In this document: piece by piece, positions 34,873-44,770 of the stretch
Numbering within the stretch: position 1 is the first letter of the stretch
Layout: the number at the start of each line of letters is the position of its first letter
Origin: Bryoerythrophyllum caledonicum
Taxonomy: Eukaryota; Streptophyta; Bryopsida; Pottiales; Pottiaceae
Length of the DNA: 64,000 bases
Assembly: GCA_963971425.1 (NCBI GenBank)
Contig: OZ020524.1
Coordinates: forward strand, 12,279,845 to 12,343,844
Direction of reading: 5' to 3'
The notes under the pieces: generated by a model
The model's input: only the letters and a program-made list of their open reading frames with translations
The model's database searches: none
Told to the model about the DNA's origin: nothing
Translations under genes and position numbers: made by a program

Positions 34873-35587
34873 TATCAATACGTCTTCTCACGCATGCTCA
34901 CGACATTGACAATGTCATGATTGTGAAATGGACACGTTGTACATGTACGTCATTTCAGCTGATTTTTAACTTCACCCACTGTCATCATGAGCCGTCACAC
35001 CCTTGAGCCGTCCAGCTTGTCCTCTTTGGGTTTTGGGAACTCCAAGAATGAACCATTTCTTGATTTTTTTGGCTTTTGTCTTCGTAATGTCGAAGGTAGT
35101 GAGCGGAAGTGGCGGGAGGGGTTTTCTTTCTTGGTTTGCGGAGTCGGCGTCGACGCATTAGGTTAGTTTTGTATGCGCTGTGAGAGGCCGTTGGTGTGCG
35201 AGGTGAGTGTTGATTTATGTGAGGGACATTGAGCGTGCCGTGGAGAGGTTGTTAACTGGATATGGACTGAAGGTCAGAGAGTAGGACTGAAAGAGAGCGA
35301 ATGCATTAGGAAGAAATTTGAAGAGCGCCTAGGTTTGGTAGCCAAGAGTGAACGACGTTGCGGTTGAGGGTGGCGTCAACACGAACGACCACGACGTACG
35401 GGTGCGCCGATTCGGCAAGTGAAGAGGTATGTAAAGTCTCAAAAATGGCTTTCAGTGAAATTTCAGTTGAATTTGCACAGGACTTCATAGAATCGTCACT
35501 GGAGCAGGTGTAGGGTTCGGTAAGCTTCATTAGGGTTCGAGAGAGTCGAGTAGTACTGATGTTGATAATCGTTTGAGCGAAATAGAA

Positions 35588-35606
35588 GGGTTTAGGGTTT
35601 AGGGTT
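35588..35606 (+). promoter_or_regulatory. Telo-box upstream of the ParB-like/HAD gene
   Basis: GGGTTTAGGGTTTAGGGTT lies about 220 bases before the proposed start codon at 35824. Such motifs are common in plant promoters and 5' UTRs. The region from 34873 to 35823 otherwise shows no convincing gene and probably contains the promoter of the plus-strand gene. Confidence 0.4.
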
Positions 35607-35823
35607 CTAGTTTTCTGTGCATTCAGTTTCGAAGGGCCGGAATTGAGCAATTTATGCAGTGTTGAAATTTGTTCCACCGAATTCCTGTATGTCAGAACTG
35701 GACCATACATTCTAGGGCATTTGAGAGATTGTATAGTTTGTCGTTCTGAGTTGTTGAATGCTTATGTACTGCAGAGTTGTGTATACGCTTTAATCCAGAG
35801 CAGTTACTGGAGGAGATTGCGAA

Positions 35824-38800
35824 ATGGCGACTACAGCAGGGACGTGGAATGAGAGTGCGTGGGATGGAAACCGGTAAGTATACACAATTGAACTGTTTAT
35901 GCTCAGTCCGGGCGACCAGGTGGGGTTCCTTTTTTTGAGTGAGTTCCGAATTAGTTCTATTATTTCGGAGTGGACGAACACTTGAATGATTTTGAAAAAC
36001 CTCAAAAAATGCGTACTAGAATTCCGATGTCTGTTTGGCTATAGACGATTGGATTTTTGTTGTCCCGTGAACATATTTGTATATCTATTCATGAATATGC
36101 GAATGATTTTGGAATTCCATGAATGTTTGAATGTGCTGTTCCTCACTGAGTCTGTCGAGTCTGGTTCGATTCAATGTATATAGTTTAATCCATGTAGAGT
36201 CGTCAAATTTGGCGTTCCATCGAAACATTAGCGGATTCTTCTTCTAATGTGTAAGGTCAAGTTGTAACAGAATTGTGTGAGCTCATTTGATACATATATT
36301 TATGTTCTCAACTATGTAACTTGGTATTTAAGTATGTCAAACTTCAAGAGTTATACGTCAAACCTCTCTGTAAATGAATGTAAATATTCGAGTCCTGATA
36401 TGATCCGATTAGTGCTTCGAAGTGCCGTACGTGCTTCTGCCGGAGATCTCCGGCTGAAAATACGGAGTTCTAGTAATCAGCCGGAGATCTCCGGATGATG
36501 TAGCAATCAGATGAATATGTTAATCCTATACAGGAGTTAGTTATTCTCGAAAGTAGCCGGAGATCTCCGGACGTATCGAAACAGTGGAAATTCGCGTTGA
36601 GGGGTCATTAACCGGAGATCTCCGGTTCAGGTCAGAAATAGACCCGTCAGAGCAGCCAGGATTCGTTCCTTGTCGGATGCACTCGACTTCCCCAAATCAG
36701 CCGGAGATCTCCGAGTACTGTCCCCTGCTGGCACTGTGATACAGATTTGGAAGCACGATTCATGGTTTCAATATCTAGGAACTTGTCAGGTGATTTTGTT
36801 TCGGATTCTTGTTATTGACCAGACAATTGCATCGATTCTAAACTGCCTGTTTGTTCTTTCAAAATCATCTTGCAGGGATTCGTGGACTACCACACTTCCG
36901 ACTGAATGTCGACCCGGGAAACTTGGGGCATTTGTAGAGTATTGGCTCCCTGAGTTTGTCTACAGAGGGATCCACAATGTCGGCTACGTATACAATTGCC
37001 GAAAGAGCATAACCCAGTGGGACATCAAGCTCATTAAAACCCCTGACGGTGCCTGGGAATTCGTCCCTCAGCTTCGGATTGGCAAACGGGGTCACCTCGA
37101 CATTGGTCTCCAGGTTCTCGAGTTGCAGGGTCTTGATGACGAGGTCAGTCTCGTCATCGTCCAGGAGAACGTGGACTCCTCCACCGAGCCGCATATATAC
37201 GGCTTGATCCTAGAATCATCTAAGATTTCGGATGAGATGGTGGAGACCTGCCAGAGTGAGAACTTTTTATTTGCCCCTCCAACGGGTGATACGTGGTATC
37301 CGGAGTACGTGAATGAGCAGTGGAAGTGGATGGCTGAAGCACAAGAGAAGTCTCGAATGCCCGTTCCAGACGCAACTCCCAATCTGTCTCTGACACCAGC
37401 ATCGACCTTGGCAAGAAAACGCAAGACCACCTTGAAGACTTCGACCCCAGGATCTTCATCGCGGGCGGAGAAGGGAAAGAAAGCGAAGGCCGATGAGCCA
37501 GGCCTCGCGATCGAAAGGTGCCTGAACTTCACACAGGCTGACCTCACAAAAATGAAGCGGACTGAAGTGGAAGCAATTGGCAAGGTACTCGACGACGCGT
37601 TCAAAAACGTTTACATACACAATAATAAGCCTTTGACAGTAGAAGACCCTGACACGAAGAAGGATGTCGTGAAGCTCGTTCATTTCGATAAGCTGCACCG
37701 GGCCCCTCCTGGAGGATTAGTATACAGGGGCATCCAGAAAGAACGGCTTGAAGGAATTATCAACGCAGTTCGCGCGTCTTCGAAGGCCACGGCACCTGAG
37801 ATTCACATTCGAGTCCTGCCACTGAAGAAGAAACCTGAAGGAAGTAAGGTAGAGTTTTTCGCGACCAAGCCGACGAAGGAGGACTGCCTGAGGGACTCAA
37901 CACACTTTTACATTATCGGAGGTCAGCATACTGTGGCGGCGCACAAGGTTCTGTCACACGAATTGCCAGCAACGTGGACGCTTGAAGAGATCTCCCACTT
38001 CTCTATCATCCCGGTTTGGACAAAACCGGACCCCAAAGACATGACCCTCCTACAGCTCTCGCGCGCTCTTAACCAAGATCTGACGGGTTTGCGGAAGGAG
38101 CAGAGTTTCACTGAGCAGCTGCAGACGTGCAGAGTGAAGTGGTTTGAGTTCGGTAAACCAGCCCCCCAACTGTATGGTCGTCCTCAATCTGACGCATTCT
38201 CGGTAAATATACATTCTCAACCTGAAAATATTTTTTATTCCGTGGCTGTGCTCTATCCTCACAACAACCAAACTAATCATCCGGAGATCTCCGGCTGCTT
38301 AGACCCTGTAACTGTTTTCATTGCAGACGTTCCAACGGCAAGTGGTGCCAACGGTTTTTACACACCTCGGTAAAACAGACCCCAAAGACGCGAAGGTCCC
38401 AGTTCTATTCGAGATGGATGATGCGGTGGTCCAGAAGTGGATCCGAATCGACAGGCTGTTCGTCGCTGGAGACTTACCAGACTCCAACGGGAAGACGGGG
38501 GACCCAGCTAAGCTGAAGCGGAAACCTCTGGTGCAGAACGACTTCAAGCCTCTTTACAAAATGCGCGCTGAAGACCTAGACTACCTCGCGGATTTAGTGC
38601 TCGAGAAGAAGGTCTGTGTGAAGTCCTCCAAAGCGGCAAACCAAGGTACTATGAAAGGGCAGGCGGAGACTCTCGAAAACGCGGCGAACAGAGAGAAGAG
38701 AGTCCGTGCAATGAAGAATGAACTGATGCTTAAATACAAGTCGCACCCCCTTCCCTCGAAGTCTGCTGACTTCGTCCCATACACAAAGGAGCAGTGGAAC

Positions 38801-41510
38801 GTATTTGCCGAAGAGAGGAATATTGGAAGGGTCCAGCTCGAGTCCTGGGTCGACGCCGCTAATCACTCTGCCAAGGGTAAAGCTTGGCTTGAGGGTTGAC
38901 TGAAGGCGATAAACAAGGATACCGACCCCACTCCAGACTTCCTCGTGTCCATTTGGCAAGGTAAAATTGTGGTCGTCTACTACTTCCCCCACCCTGGTGA
39001 TGGATTTCCGGTTCCAGTAATTGGGGTCGAGGAGACAGTATACTGCGTATTCCTGTATGAATACAATTCAAGCGAGACGCCTGCTCAGTCATTCAAGAGG
39101 CTCTTCAAAGGCCACCCCGAAAGAATGCCGGCCTTCTTTTCAGCCGCTCAACATAAAGAAACCATCCAGCGCTGGAAGCAAACCGGTGTCCCACAGCTGA
39201 GGATCTCGGTCCTGGATTCGTTGTTCACGGGATACATCAGAGAGGGTATGGTGGTCGTCAATGTTCATGGAGGACCACATATTACATACCTCGGCTTGGT
39301 AAGCAAGACATCCTTCCGAAGCAATCCAATGTCTAAGATTTCCGGTCCGCATACAGTTATATGAATTGGATATCGCCGTCCTAATTTTTTTTTGGTTTGC
39401 AGACTCACGACGCGCGGGTCCTCGAGATTGTGAACAGCGAAGATGCCAAAGTAAATGCCGAATCCTACGCAGAACAAATATTCAAATTCCACTTGAATAT
39501 CTTAGCTGACGTTACCGACGCCGATCCTGAGGAGTTACTGGAGACTGACATCACTGGGTCGACCCAAGGCGCTGGTGTTCAAACACGGGCTATGTCAAGG
39601 ATGAATTACACCGGCGAGGTATAACGCCTATGGATACTACCCGACCCGGAGATCTCCGGATGTTTATTCCATTCGGATGCCCTCCATTCTTTTGGACTCG
39701 TCTTTATCATTGCCATGTTTATTTTTAGTTCCCCCGGTAGACTCGGACAACTTTGAACCGGAGATCTCCGGGTGTATGATACCGTTTTATTTCGTATTGC
39801 GTCTTAATGTATTCCACACTGACTTCGTCAATGTGACGCAGACGACTGATGCCACGATGATTGATGTTGATGTGCGGAATGAACCAAGTTCATCAGCGGT
39901 TCCCAATTTTAGACTGGATTCCTTGGCTATAGCCGCTCGGATCATCGGTGTGGGCACCCCAATCGACCCATTGCAGGTAAACGTTGATGAACCACATCCT
40001 GCTGTCAGGCGTGCCTCGCCTAGTTCAACAAGCGACTCTACTCTGGACGGTAGATGGCGTCCCTCTCAAATGGAAACCAGTTCGCATTCCGATAGGCAAC
40101 GTTCTCCTCCGCCAGATCTGGACGATGACACGGCAATGTCCGATCGCCTGGAGTTCGACCACACCCACAGAGCACCCGGAGATCTCCCGCTGGACAACCC
40201 TTCCACGACGCGTCCTGAAGTGGAGGTTGTGTCCAAGACTGCCGAGGACCTGACTTTGCGTGACACTGATCACACGATGGATGAGGCATCGGCGCAACAA
40301 ACATTGCGTGAATTACAGGTTATGAGCCCTCCGCGCAGCCCTCCACGAAGCCACGGGCAGCTGGCTCAGAAAGAGAAGAAGAAGGCAATCGCGAAGAATC
40401 CTGTGCCGAAAGTTCCTCCTCCTCCGCCTACAGTTCGGACAAGGGCCCAGAAAGATAAGGTGAACAATTACTTGTCCATCAAACCTTCTTGATTGTTCTC
40501 AAGACAGTGCACTCTCTGCAGACCGTGTTCTTACCACTACATTACTGGTATTCAGGTGTCGGCTGGATCAACACAGTCGAAGGATGTCGGTGGCAGAAGC
40601 CTCGCACAGACTGCTGAAGTCGCTGGTGTAGCTCAGACTTCTAGGGATACTACACCTACTGTCCCAGGTGCCTAATATGGACATTCATACTTACGTGCCA
40701 TCATCTATATAGTGCTCATTCTTTCATCCAGCATTTCTGGGTTCTGAGTGCGGCACACTTTTATATGTATCTTTGCAATTTCTCTAAGCTGTACAAGTTC
40801 CTCATCTCAGCCGACGTACTCGTATTTTGGGTTCAGGTCTGAAGAAGTTTACGACGATCGTCCGAGAGCCTCCAATCGAGGATCAGGTAACACAACAACG
40901 GGTTTATCATGTCGTGTTTGACTTAAATGGAGTTCTTGTGCACAGGGGGGAATTTAAACAGGGACAACCGAGAGACATCAAAGTAAGGCCGGGTTCCACT
41001 GAAATCCTGAACTTCGTGGGAGAGAAGGCTACTGTCTCATTCTGGAGCAGTGTACTAGAAAAGAATATTGTGGATATCATCAAGGAGTTGCGCAAGAAAG
41101 GTGCTACCATTCCGGAAGGCGCCAGAATCCTGACACATGCCGATTGCACAAAAACATCATATATGCTTCCATCTCAGCCAAAGAAGCCAATTTTCCTAAA
41201 GGACCTGACAGTTTATAATAGCAAAGCGTCGCCCACATCTCCTAAGGATGTCTTGCTTGTGGACGATACCCCACTAAAGAACATCCTTAACGATCCCTTC
41301 AGCGCAGTTCATCCGCCATCATGGACTGGGAATACGGGTGAAGCCTGGTTGACCACCATGTTTCTCCCATGGCTCTCCGGACTACTAGCGTCAAATGAGG
41401 ATGTTCCCGACTTTGTTAGACGGAATCAATTGAAGTTTGTCAATGATCCAGTAGACAAAAATTCCACTCAGGCTCGCTCCGTGGTGATGGGCATAATTTC
41501 GGCGCCTTAG
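35824..41510 (+). CDS. ParB-like domain protein with C-terminal FCP1-like HAD domain, interrupted by an in-frame TGA
   Basis: Proposed exons: join(35824..35873,36876..38202,38327..39298,39403..39618,39842..40459,40556..40667,40837..41510), all GT-AG and phase-consistent, 1,322 codons. Exon 1 (M-A-T-T-A-G-T-W) ends at a strong GTAAGT donor. Residues about 190-225 are basic. Residues about 295-430 hold Y-R-G-I-Q-K-E-R-L, then Y-I-I-G-G-Q-H-T-V-A-A-H-K (about 362) and L-S-R-A-L-N-Q, resembling the G-x-x-R/H-x-x-A-A and following helices of ParB/sulfiredoxin-like domains. Residues about 855-1060 are Ser/Pro/Asp-rich and probably disordered. The C-terminal 225 residues are FCP1-like: V-V-F-D-L-N-G-V-L, F-W-S-S, and L-L-V-D-D-T-P-L-K-N. 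The second catalytic Asp of D-x-D is Asn, so phosphatase activity is doubtful. TGA at 38897 (codon 650) sits in otherwise open sequence; a 60-base GT-AG intron (38877-38936) could remove it in frame. Splitting into two genes, with a stop at 40492, is the alternative. Confidence 0.65.
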
Positions 41511-41862
41511 AACAATGAAATATACTGGATAGTATTAACTCTATGCTTTGTAAATGTTTCGTCATGAATGTCTGTCGGATTTTGACCTTTCAATTTTGAA
41601 GACAAATGTTCTTGTCAGAAACGTTATTTGTTGAGGTCCTTCATTTTATTTGTTATTGTTGGTGTCTCGCCCCCAAACTTCACCCTTAATATCTATGAAC
41701 TCTATTGAGTATTCTCCTGACCATTTCCACTGCAGAACGTTGGTCTGGGAGGGGCACCCGGAGATCTCCGGTCCAGGATGTGACTTCAGTTCCTCCTACC
41801 ATATTTTCTCGTCTTTTCAATGTTCAATTTCTAATTCTATGGTCGTGCCATCTATTTCGCAG

Positions 41863-42315
41863 GTCATAATCATATCTCTCCGTGGTCCTCTCTGCTCGGA
41901 CGAGGTCCTTGACTCGGCCAAGTCCCGATCCGCGCAGCTGCCTTCCTTTGATGACACCGCAGATGTTATTCGAATACTACTGCGGTATTTCAATGTCGGG
42001 ATCTGGTCTCCTATGCGTCCAGATAGGCTCATGGAGGCGGCCCAAGTGTTATTGCCCCCAGACATCTTATCAGATATTCTTTTTTGCTATGCCAGCAAAC
42101 AGACTCGAAGGCCCAGCTATGTTAGGTTTCTCCACATCTTTAAGAAGGCCTCATTTAATCCTAGAACAAGGCATTATTTGTGGCCTAAATCTGTTGTTGT
42201 TGCAGATCTAGATCCATTCAAGAATCCTAGAAAGGCTATAGTTCATTATCTAACATATGGGAGACACCATACAGGACGGGTAGAGGGCATCTGTAAAGCA
42301 CTAAAATTAGAATAG
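41863..42315 (+). CDS. Second, degenerate FCP1-like HAD domain (exon or separate gene)
   Basis: After a good acceptor (CTATTTCGCAG, ending 41862) an open frame of 150 residues runs to a TAG at 42313. It aligns by eye with the HAD domain just upstream: I-S-L-R-G-P-L in place of F-D-L-N-G-V-L, a F-N-V-G-I-W-S block in place of V-S-F-W-S-S, and V-V-V-A-D-L-D-P-F-K-N in place of V-L-L-V-D-D-T-P-L-K-N. The nucleophile aspartate is gone, so it cannot be a HAD phosphatase. The intervening DNA contains the palindrome at 41758. A splice from about 41483 in the previous exon would join them in phase 0 and skip its stop codon, giving a tandem-HAD protein, but that donor is weak. Confidence 0.55.
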   Translation, partial: VIIISLRGPLCSDEVLDSAKSRSAQLPSFDDTADVIRILLRYFNVGIWSPMRPDRLMEAAQVLLPPDILSDILFCYASKQTRRPSYVRFLHIFKKASFNPRTRHYLWPKSVVVADLDPFKNPRKAIVHYLTYGRHHTGRVEGICKALKLE

Positions 42316-42431
42316 TTGATTCGATTCTCCGTAGATTACACGAGCCTCTTATCAACGGCTACCCTTCATATTTTGTATGACACTTTCTTATAATGAAACA
42401 GTTTAGTACTGGACTCTTACTCTGATTTCAT

Positions 42432-42776
42432 CCCGAGATATCCGGTTGCATGTTCTATCAATTGCGAGTAATTTCTGTCCGCATCTCTGTCCCATTTTTT
42501 CCTACCACATGTTTCCCAACCACACATTTGTGATGTACAGTATGTCCATTAATTTCTGTCTTCAGGACTCGGTTCTTCTTCTGGTTTCCACTTTGATATT
42601 CACCCGGAGATATCCGGCTGCATGTTCCGGACTCACGTATTGTCTAAATTCAAATTTGGTCGCTCTAGCCATTTCTTCCTTCATAAGTGTCATTGGTGAT
42701 GCATTTAATGCTTGAAAAGTACTCGAAACTCCTCGGCTTTTACGCTTCACTCTCATTTATGAGGCACATCTCCGGA
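42432..42776. repeat. Right subterminal palindrome variants (GATA centre)
   Basis: CCCGAGATATCCGG at 42432-42445 and CCGGAGATATCCGG at 42604-42617 mirror the variants at the left end; a half site ACATCTCCGG lies at 42767-42776. They sit within 400 bases of the right terminal repeat. Confidence 0.8.
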
Positions 42777-42812
42777 TCTTTCTTTTAGTCCTTAGTCCAG
42801 AATTCACCTCAT

Positions 42813-42827
42813 AGTCCAGAAATAGTT
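42813..42827. repeat. Right terminal inverted repeat of the large element
   Basis: AGTCCAGAAATAGTT is the exact reverse complement of the left end at 26256-26270. Just inside it CTAAGGACTAAAAG-type words resemble the left subterminal sequence. No matching direct repeat flanks the two ends. Confidence 0.7.
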
Positions 42828-43435
42828 GAATTGATCATATGATAGAATCTTTTCCGAAAGTGAAAGGGGGCCACCCTGCATGCCACCTTCTACTTTATGG
42901 TCTTACGTTAGCAACCCGGACCGTATGGACAGGGTGACTTGGCTTGAGAAAGTTGTGGAAGAACTATTGATCAACTCTTTCATAACTAAGGGTACTATGG
43001 GGGAGTTTTAGCTTGCATTGGATAGGGCCCAAGAGCATTGATTCAACCATGCATTTCATTGGTGCATAAAAAAGAAGCATGAAATTCCTCATGCTCGCTT
43101 TATTTCAGTATTCAACTACAAATGACAAAAGTCCCGAGGTGGGCTTTTACAAATCTTGGACACGTTTCCATGGTTGCAAGCTATATTTACAATTCCTTGC
43201 AATTTTGTACAAAGATGCAAGACTACATGGAAATATAGTTTTTTTCTCGTTAGATTTATGTAAGAAGAGTTATGTCATCTTGAAGAAAATATCTTGAGAT
43301 TGGGCTCGTCAAGCAACTCCAATTTTTTTTTCCGAGGACTGTATTAGATGTGATATTTTTAATACTAGCAAGAAATATTATTTCTTATCATATTTTCAAA
43401 AAAAATCTTGTTTTTTATCCTAAAAGCCTATTTAA

Positions 43436-44337
43436 CCTTTGGGGGGCAATTTTTATTTTAAGCAGGCTCCTAAAAATAAAAATAAAAAATATTTTTTTGA
43501 AATTTTTATTCAAGATTTTCCTAATAAGAGCTTTCATGGAATTTTTTTATTTTATTTTTTTGAACTCAAAATATATAATTTATTAGCCTTCGAAGTTAAA
43601 TTGGGGACTCTGGGCAGCTCCAAATTTTTTGCTAGAAGCTTCTTTTGACATTGGAATATTTCATACATGTAGAGAATACTATCTTCTTTGAAGTTGTCAA
43701 AAAAAATCTTGTCTTTAGTGTAAGAAAGCATTTAATCCAAGTCAAACATTTTCACACATTTTGGACTAGGGTAGAAAAAAAACCTTCATATTTTCTACAT
43801 GAAACCTAGAGATCTTTATATTTTTCACATTTTATTTTTTTCAACAACAATATGTGGTCAAAACCTTCCTATCAACTGTTTGGACTATCATTCAAAAACA
43901 TGTTAAGCTTTCAAAGAATTAAAACGTGAAATGGTAATTTTTGAACCTTCACTCCTTGCACACTTGTTTTGAATATGCTATACTCCTTCTCTACCTCTAA
44001 AAATTGGTGTATACCAAGCTAACATCATGCTTAACACAATGGTAATATTTTTAGACCTTGTGTAGTGCAAAAATTTGATACCAAGTGAAGTCAAAGTCTG
44101 TTGATCCACTCAAAGCACGGAAGAAAATGAACCTTGTTTTACTTCCAATATTGTAATCTTTCAATCTCTATGGTAGATTGCAGCCCAAAAGATATAGTGA
44201 ATATACATAGAAGTATGTTTTAAAATCTTACGGTTAAAAGTCCAAATTTTTACTTCAAATATAGATTCCCTAGCCACTTTTGGGTAGTCGTAGTTTTGGA
44301 GCGTTTCTTAAGGGGAAAATGCCATGGGCCTTTCGGG
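43436..44337. mobile_element. TTAA-flanked MITE nested in the larger copy
   Basis: Flanked by TTAA at 43432-43435 and 44338-44341. The interior is an inverted relative of copies 2 and 3, with the same CTTAACACAATGG and GTTGATCCACT words. Length is about 902 bp. The ends CCTTTGGGG.../...GGCCTTTCGGG are a decayed inverted repeat. Confidence 0.65.
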
Positions 44338-44361
44338 TTAACATAGTTACCCAAGTCAAAC

Positions 44362-44575
44362 ATGTTCACACATTGTCACACATTGTCACACATTGTCACA
44401 CATTGTCACACATTGTCACACATTGTCACACATTGTCACACATTGTCACACATTGTCACACATTGTCACACATTGTCACACATTGTCACACATTGTCACA
44501 CATTGTCACACATTGTCACACATTGTCATACATTGTCACACATTGTCATACATTGTCACACATTATCACACACTA
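44362..44575 (+). repeat. 10-bp tandem repeat ACACATTGTC, about 21 copies
   Basis: A nearly perfect array of a 10-bp unit; a few units near the end read CATACATTGT or CATTATCA. Because 10 is not a multiple of 3 all three frames are open and give repeated T-H-C-H-T-L-S-H-I-V-type peptides, which are an artefact. The parent MITE at 7632-8564 has one such unit at the same place, so the array grew inside the element. Confidence 0.95.
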
Positions 44576-44770
44576 ATTAAGCAAGGTAGTACCAAAACAA
44601 TTCTTCTTTTCCGCATAAAACTTAGGCTTCTTCATACTTTTATTTTTTCCACAACAAAATGCGCAGTAAAACTACTTGTTGACTATTTGGATTATCATTC
44701 TGTAACATATTAAGTTCACCAACAATTTTTGAACCTCCACTCCTTGCACAATTGTTTTGAATATGCTTAA

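Larger units (their letters stand above)
27817..41771. repeat. Dispersed 14-bp perfect palindrome CCGGAGATCTCCGG, 16 exact copies
   Basis: Exact copies start at 27817, 27900, 28107, 30266, 31256, 31783, 31864, 31979, 36440, 36481, 36557, 36612, 38281, 39646, 39758 and 41758. One-mismatch copies start at 36701 and 40176. The flanking bases differ from copy to copy, so these are not remnants of a longer repeat; only the palindrome is conserved. Fifteen of the 16 exact copies fall in predicted introns or between genes. Two clusters, 31.8-32.0 kb and 36.4-36.7 kb, lie upstream of the transposase coding region and in the first intron of the ParB-like gene. The symmetric form suggests a binding site for a dimeric protein encoded by the element. 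Confidence 0.95.
26256..42827. mobile_element. 16.6-kb TIR-bounded DNA element with dispersed palindromes (DUF7869-like transposase, ParB-like/HAD protein, acidic protein)
   Basis: The outermost match is a perfect 15-bp inverted repeat, AACTATTTCTGGACT at 26256-26270 and its complement at 42813-42827. CTGGACT-type words recur just inside both ends. Between them lie three gene units: an acidic protein (minus, near the left end), a putative DDE-type transposase (minus) and a large ParB-like/HAD gene (plus, divergent from the transposase). The 14-bp palindrome CCGGAGATCTCCGG occurs 16 times exactly between 27.8 and 41.8 kb and, as far as I could read, nowhere else in the window; GATA-centred variants lie near both ends. 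A clear target-site duplication was not found. That these genes and palindromes form a single mobile unit is inference from the shared motif and the terminal repeats. Confidence 0.7.

Noticed and set aside
35306..35710. Minus-strand 134-codon frame upstream of the ParB-like gene
   Set aside because: No motif or relative is recognised, it overlaps the presumed promoter and telo-box, and composition does not favour coding.
30797..38899. Reassigned stop codons or selenocysteine
   Set aside because: Different stop codons (TAG, TGA) occur in separate genes, and neighbouring genes such as PPR-SMR use the standard code. Mutation or splicing is simpler.
27817..41771. Palindromes as restriction-modification sites or true bacterial parS
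   Set aside because: The gene context is eukaryotic with spliced genes, no methylase is present, and the sequence differs from the bacterial parS consensus. Only the general idea of a dimer site is kept.
26256..42827. Polinton/virus-like integration
   Set aside because: No capsid, protein-primed polymerase, packaging ATPase or viral protease was seen among the reading frames.
44362..44575. CRISPR-like array or histidine-repeat protein
   Set aside because: The repeats are contiguous 10-bp units without spacers, and all three frames are open only because the unit lacks stop codons.
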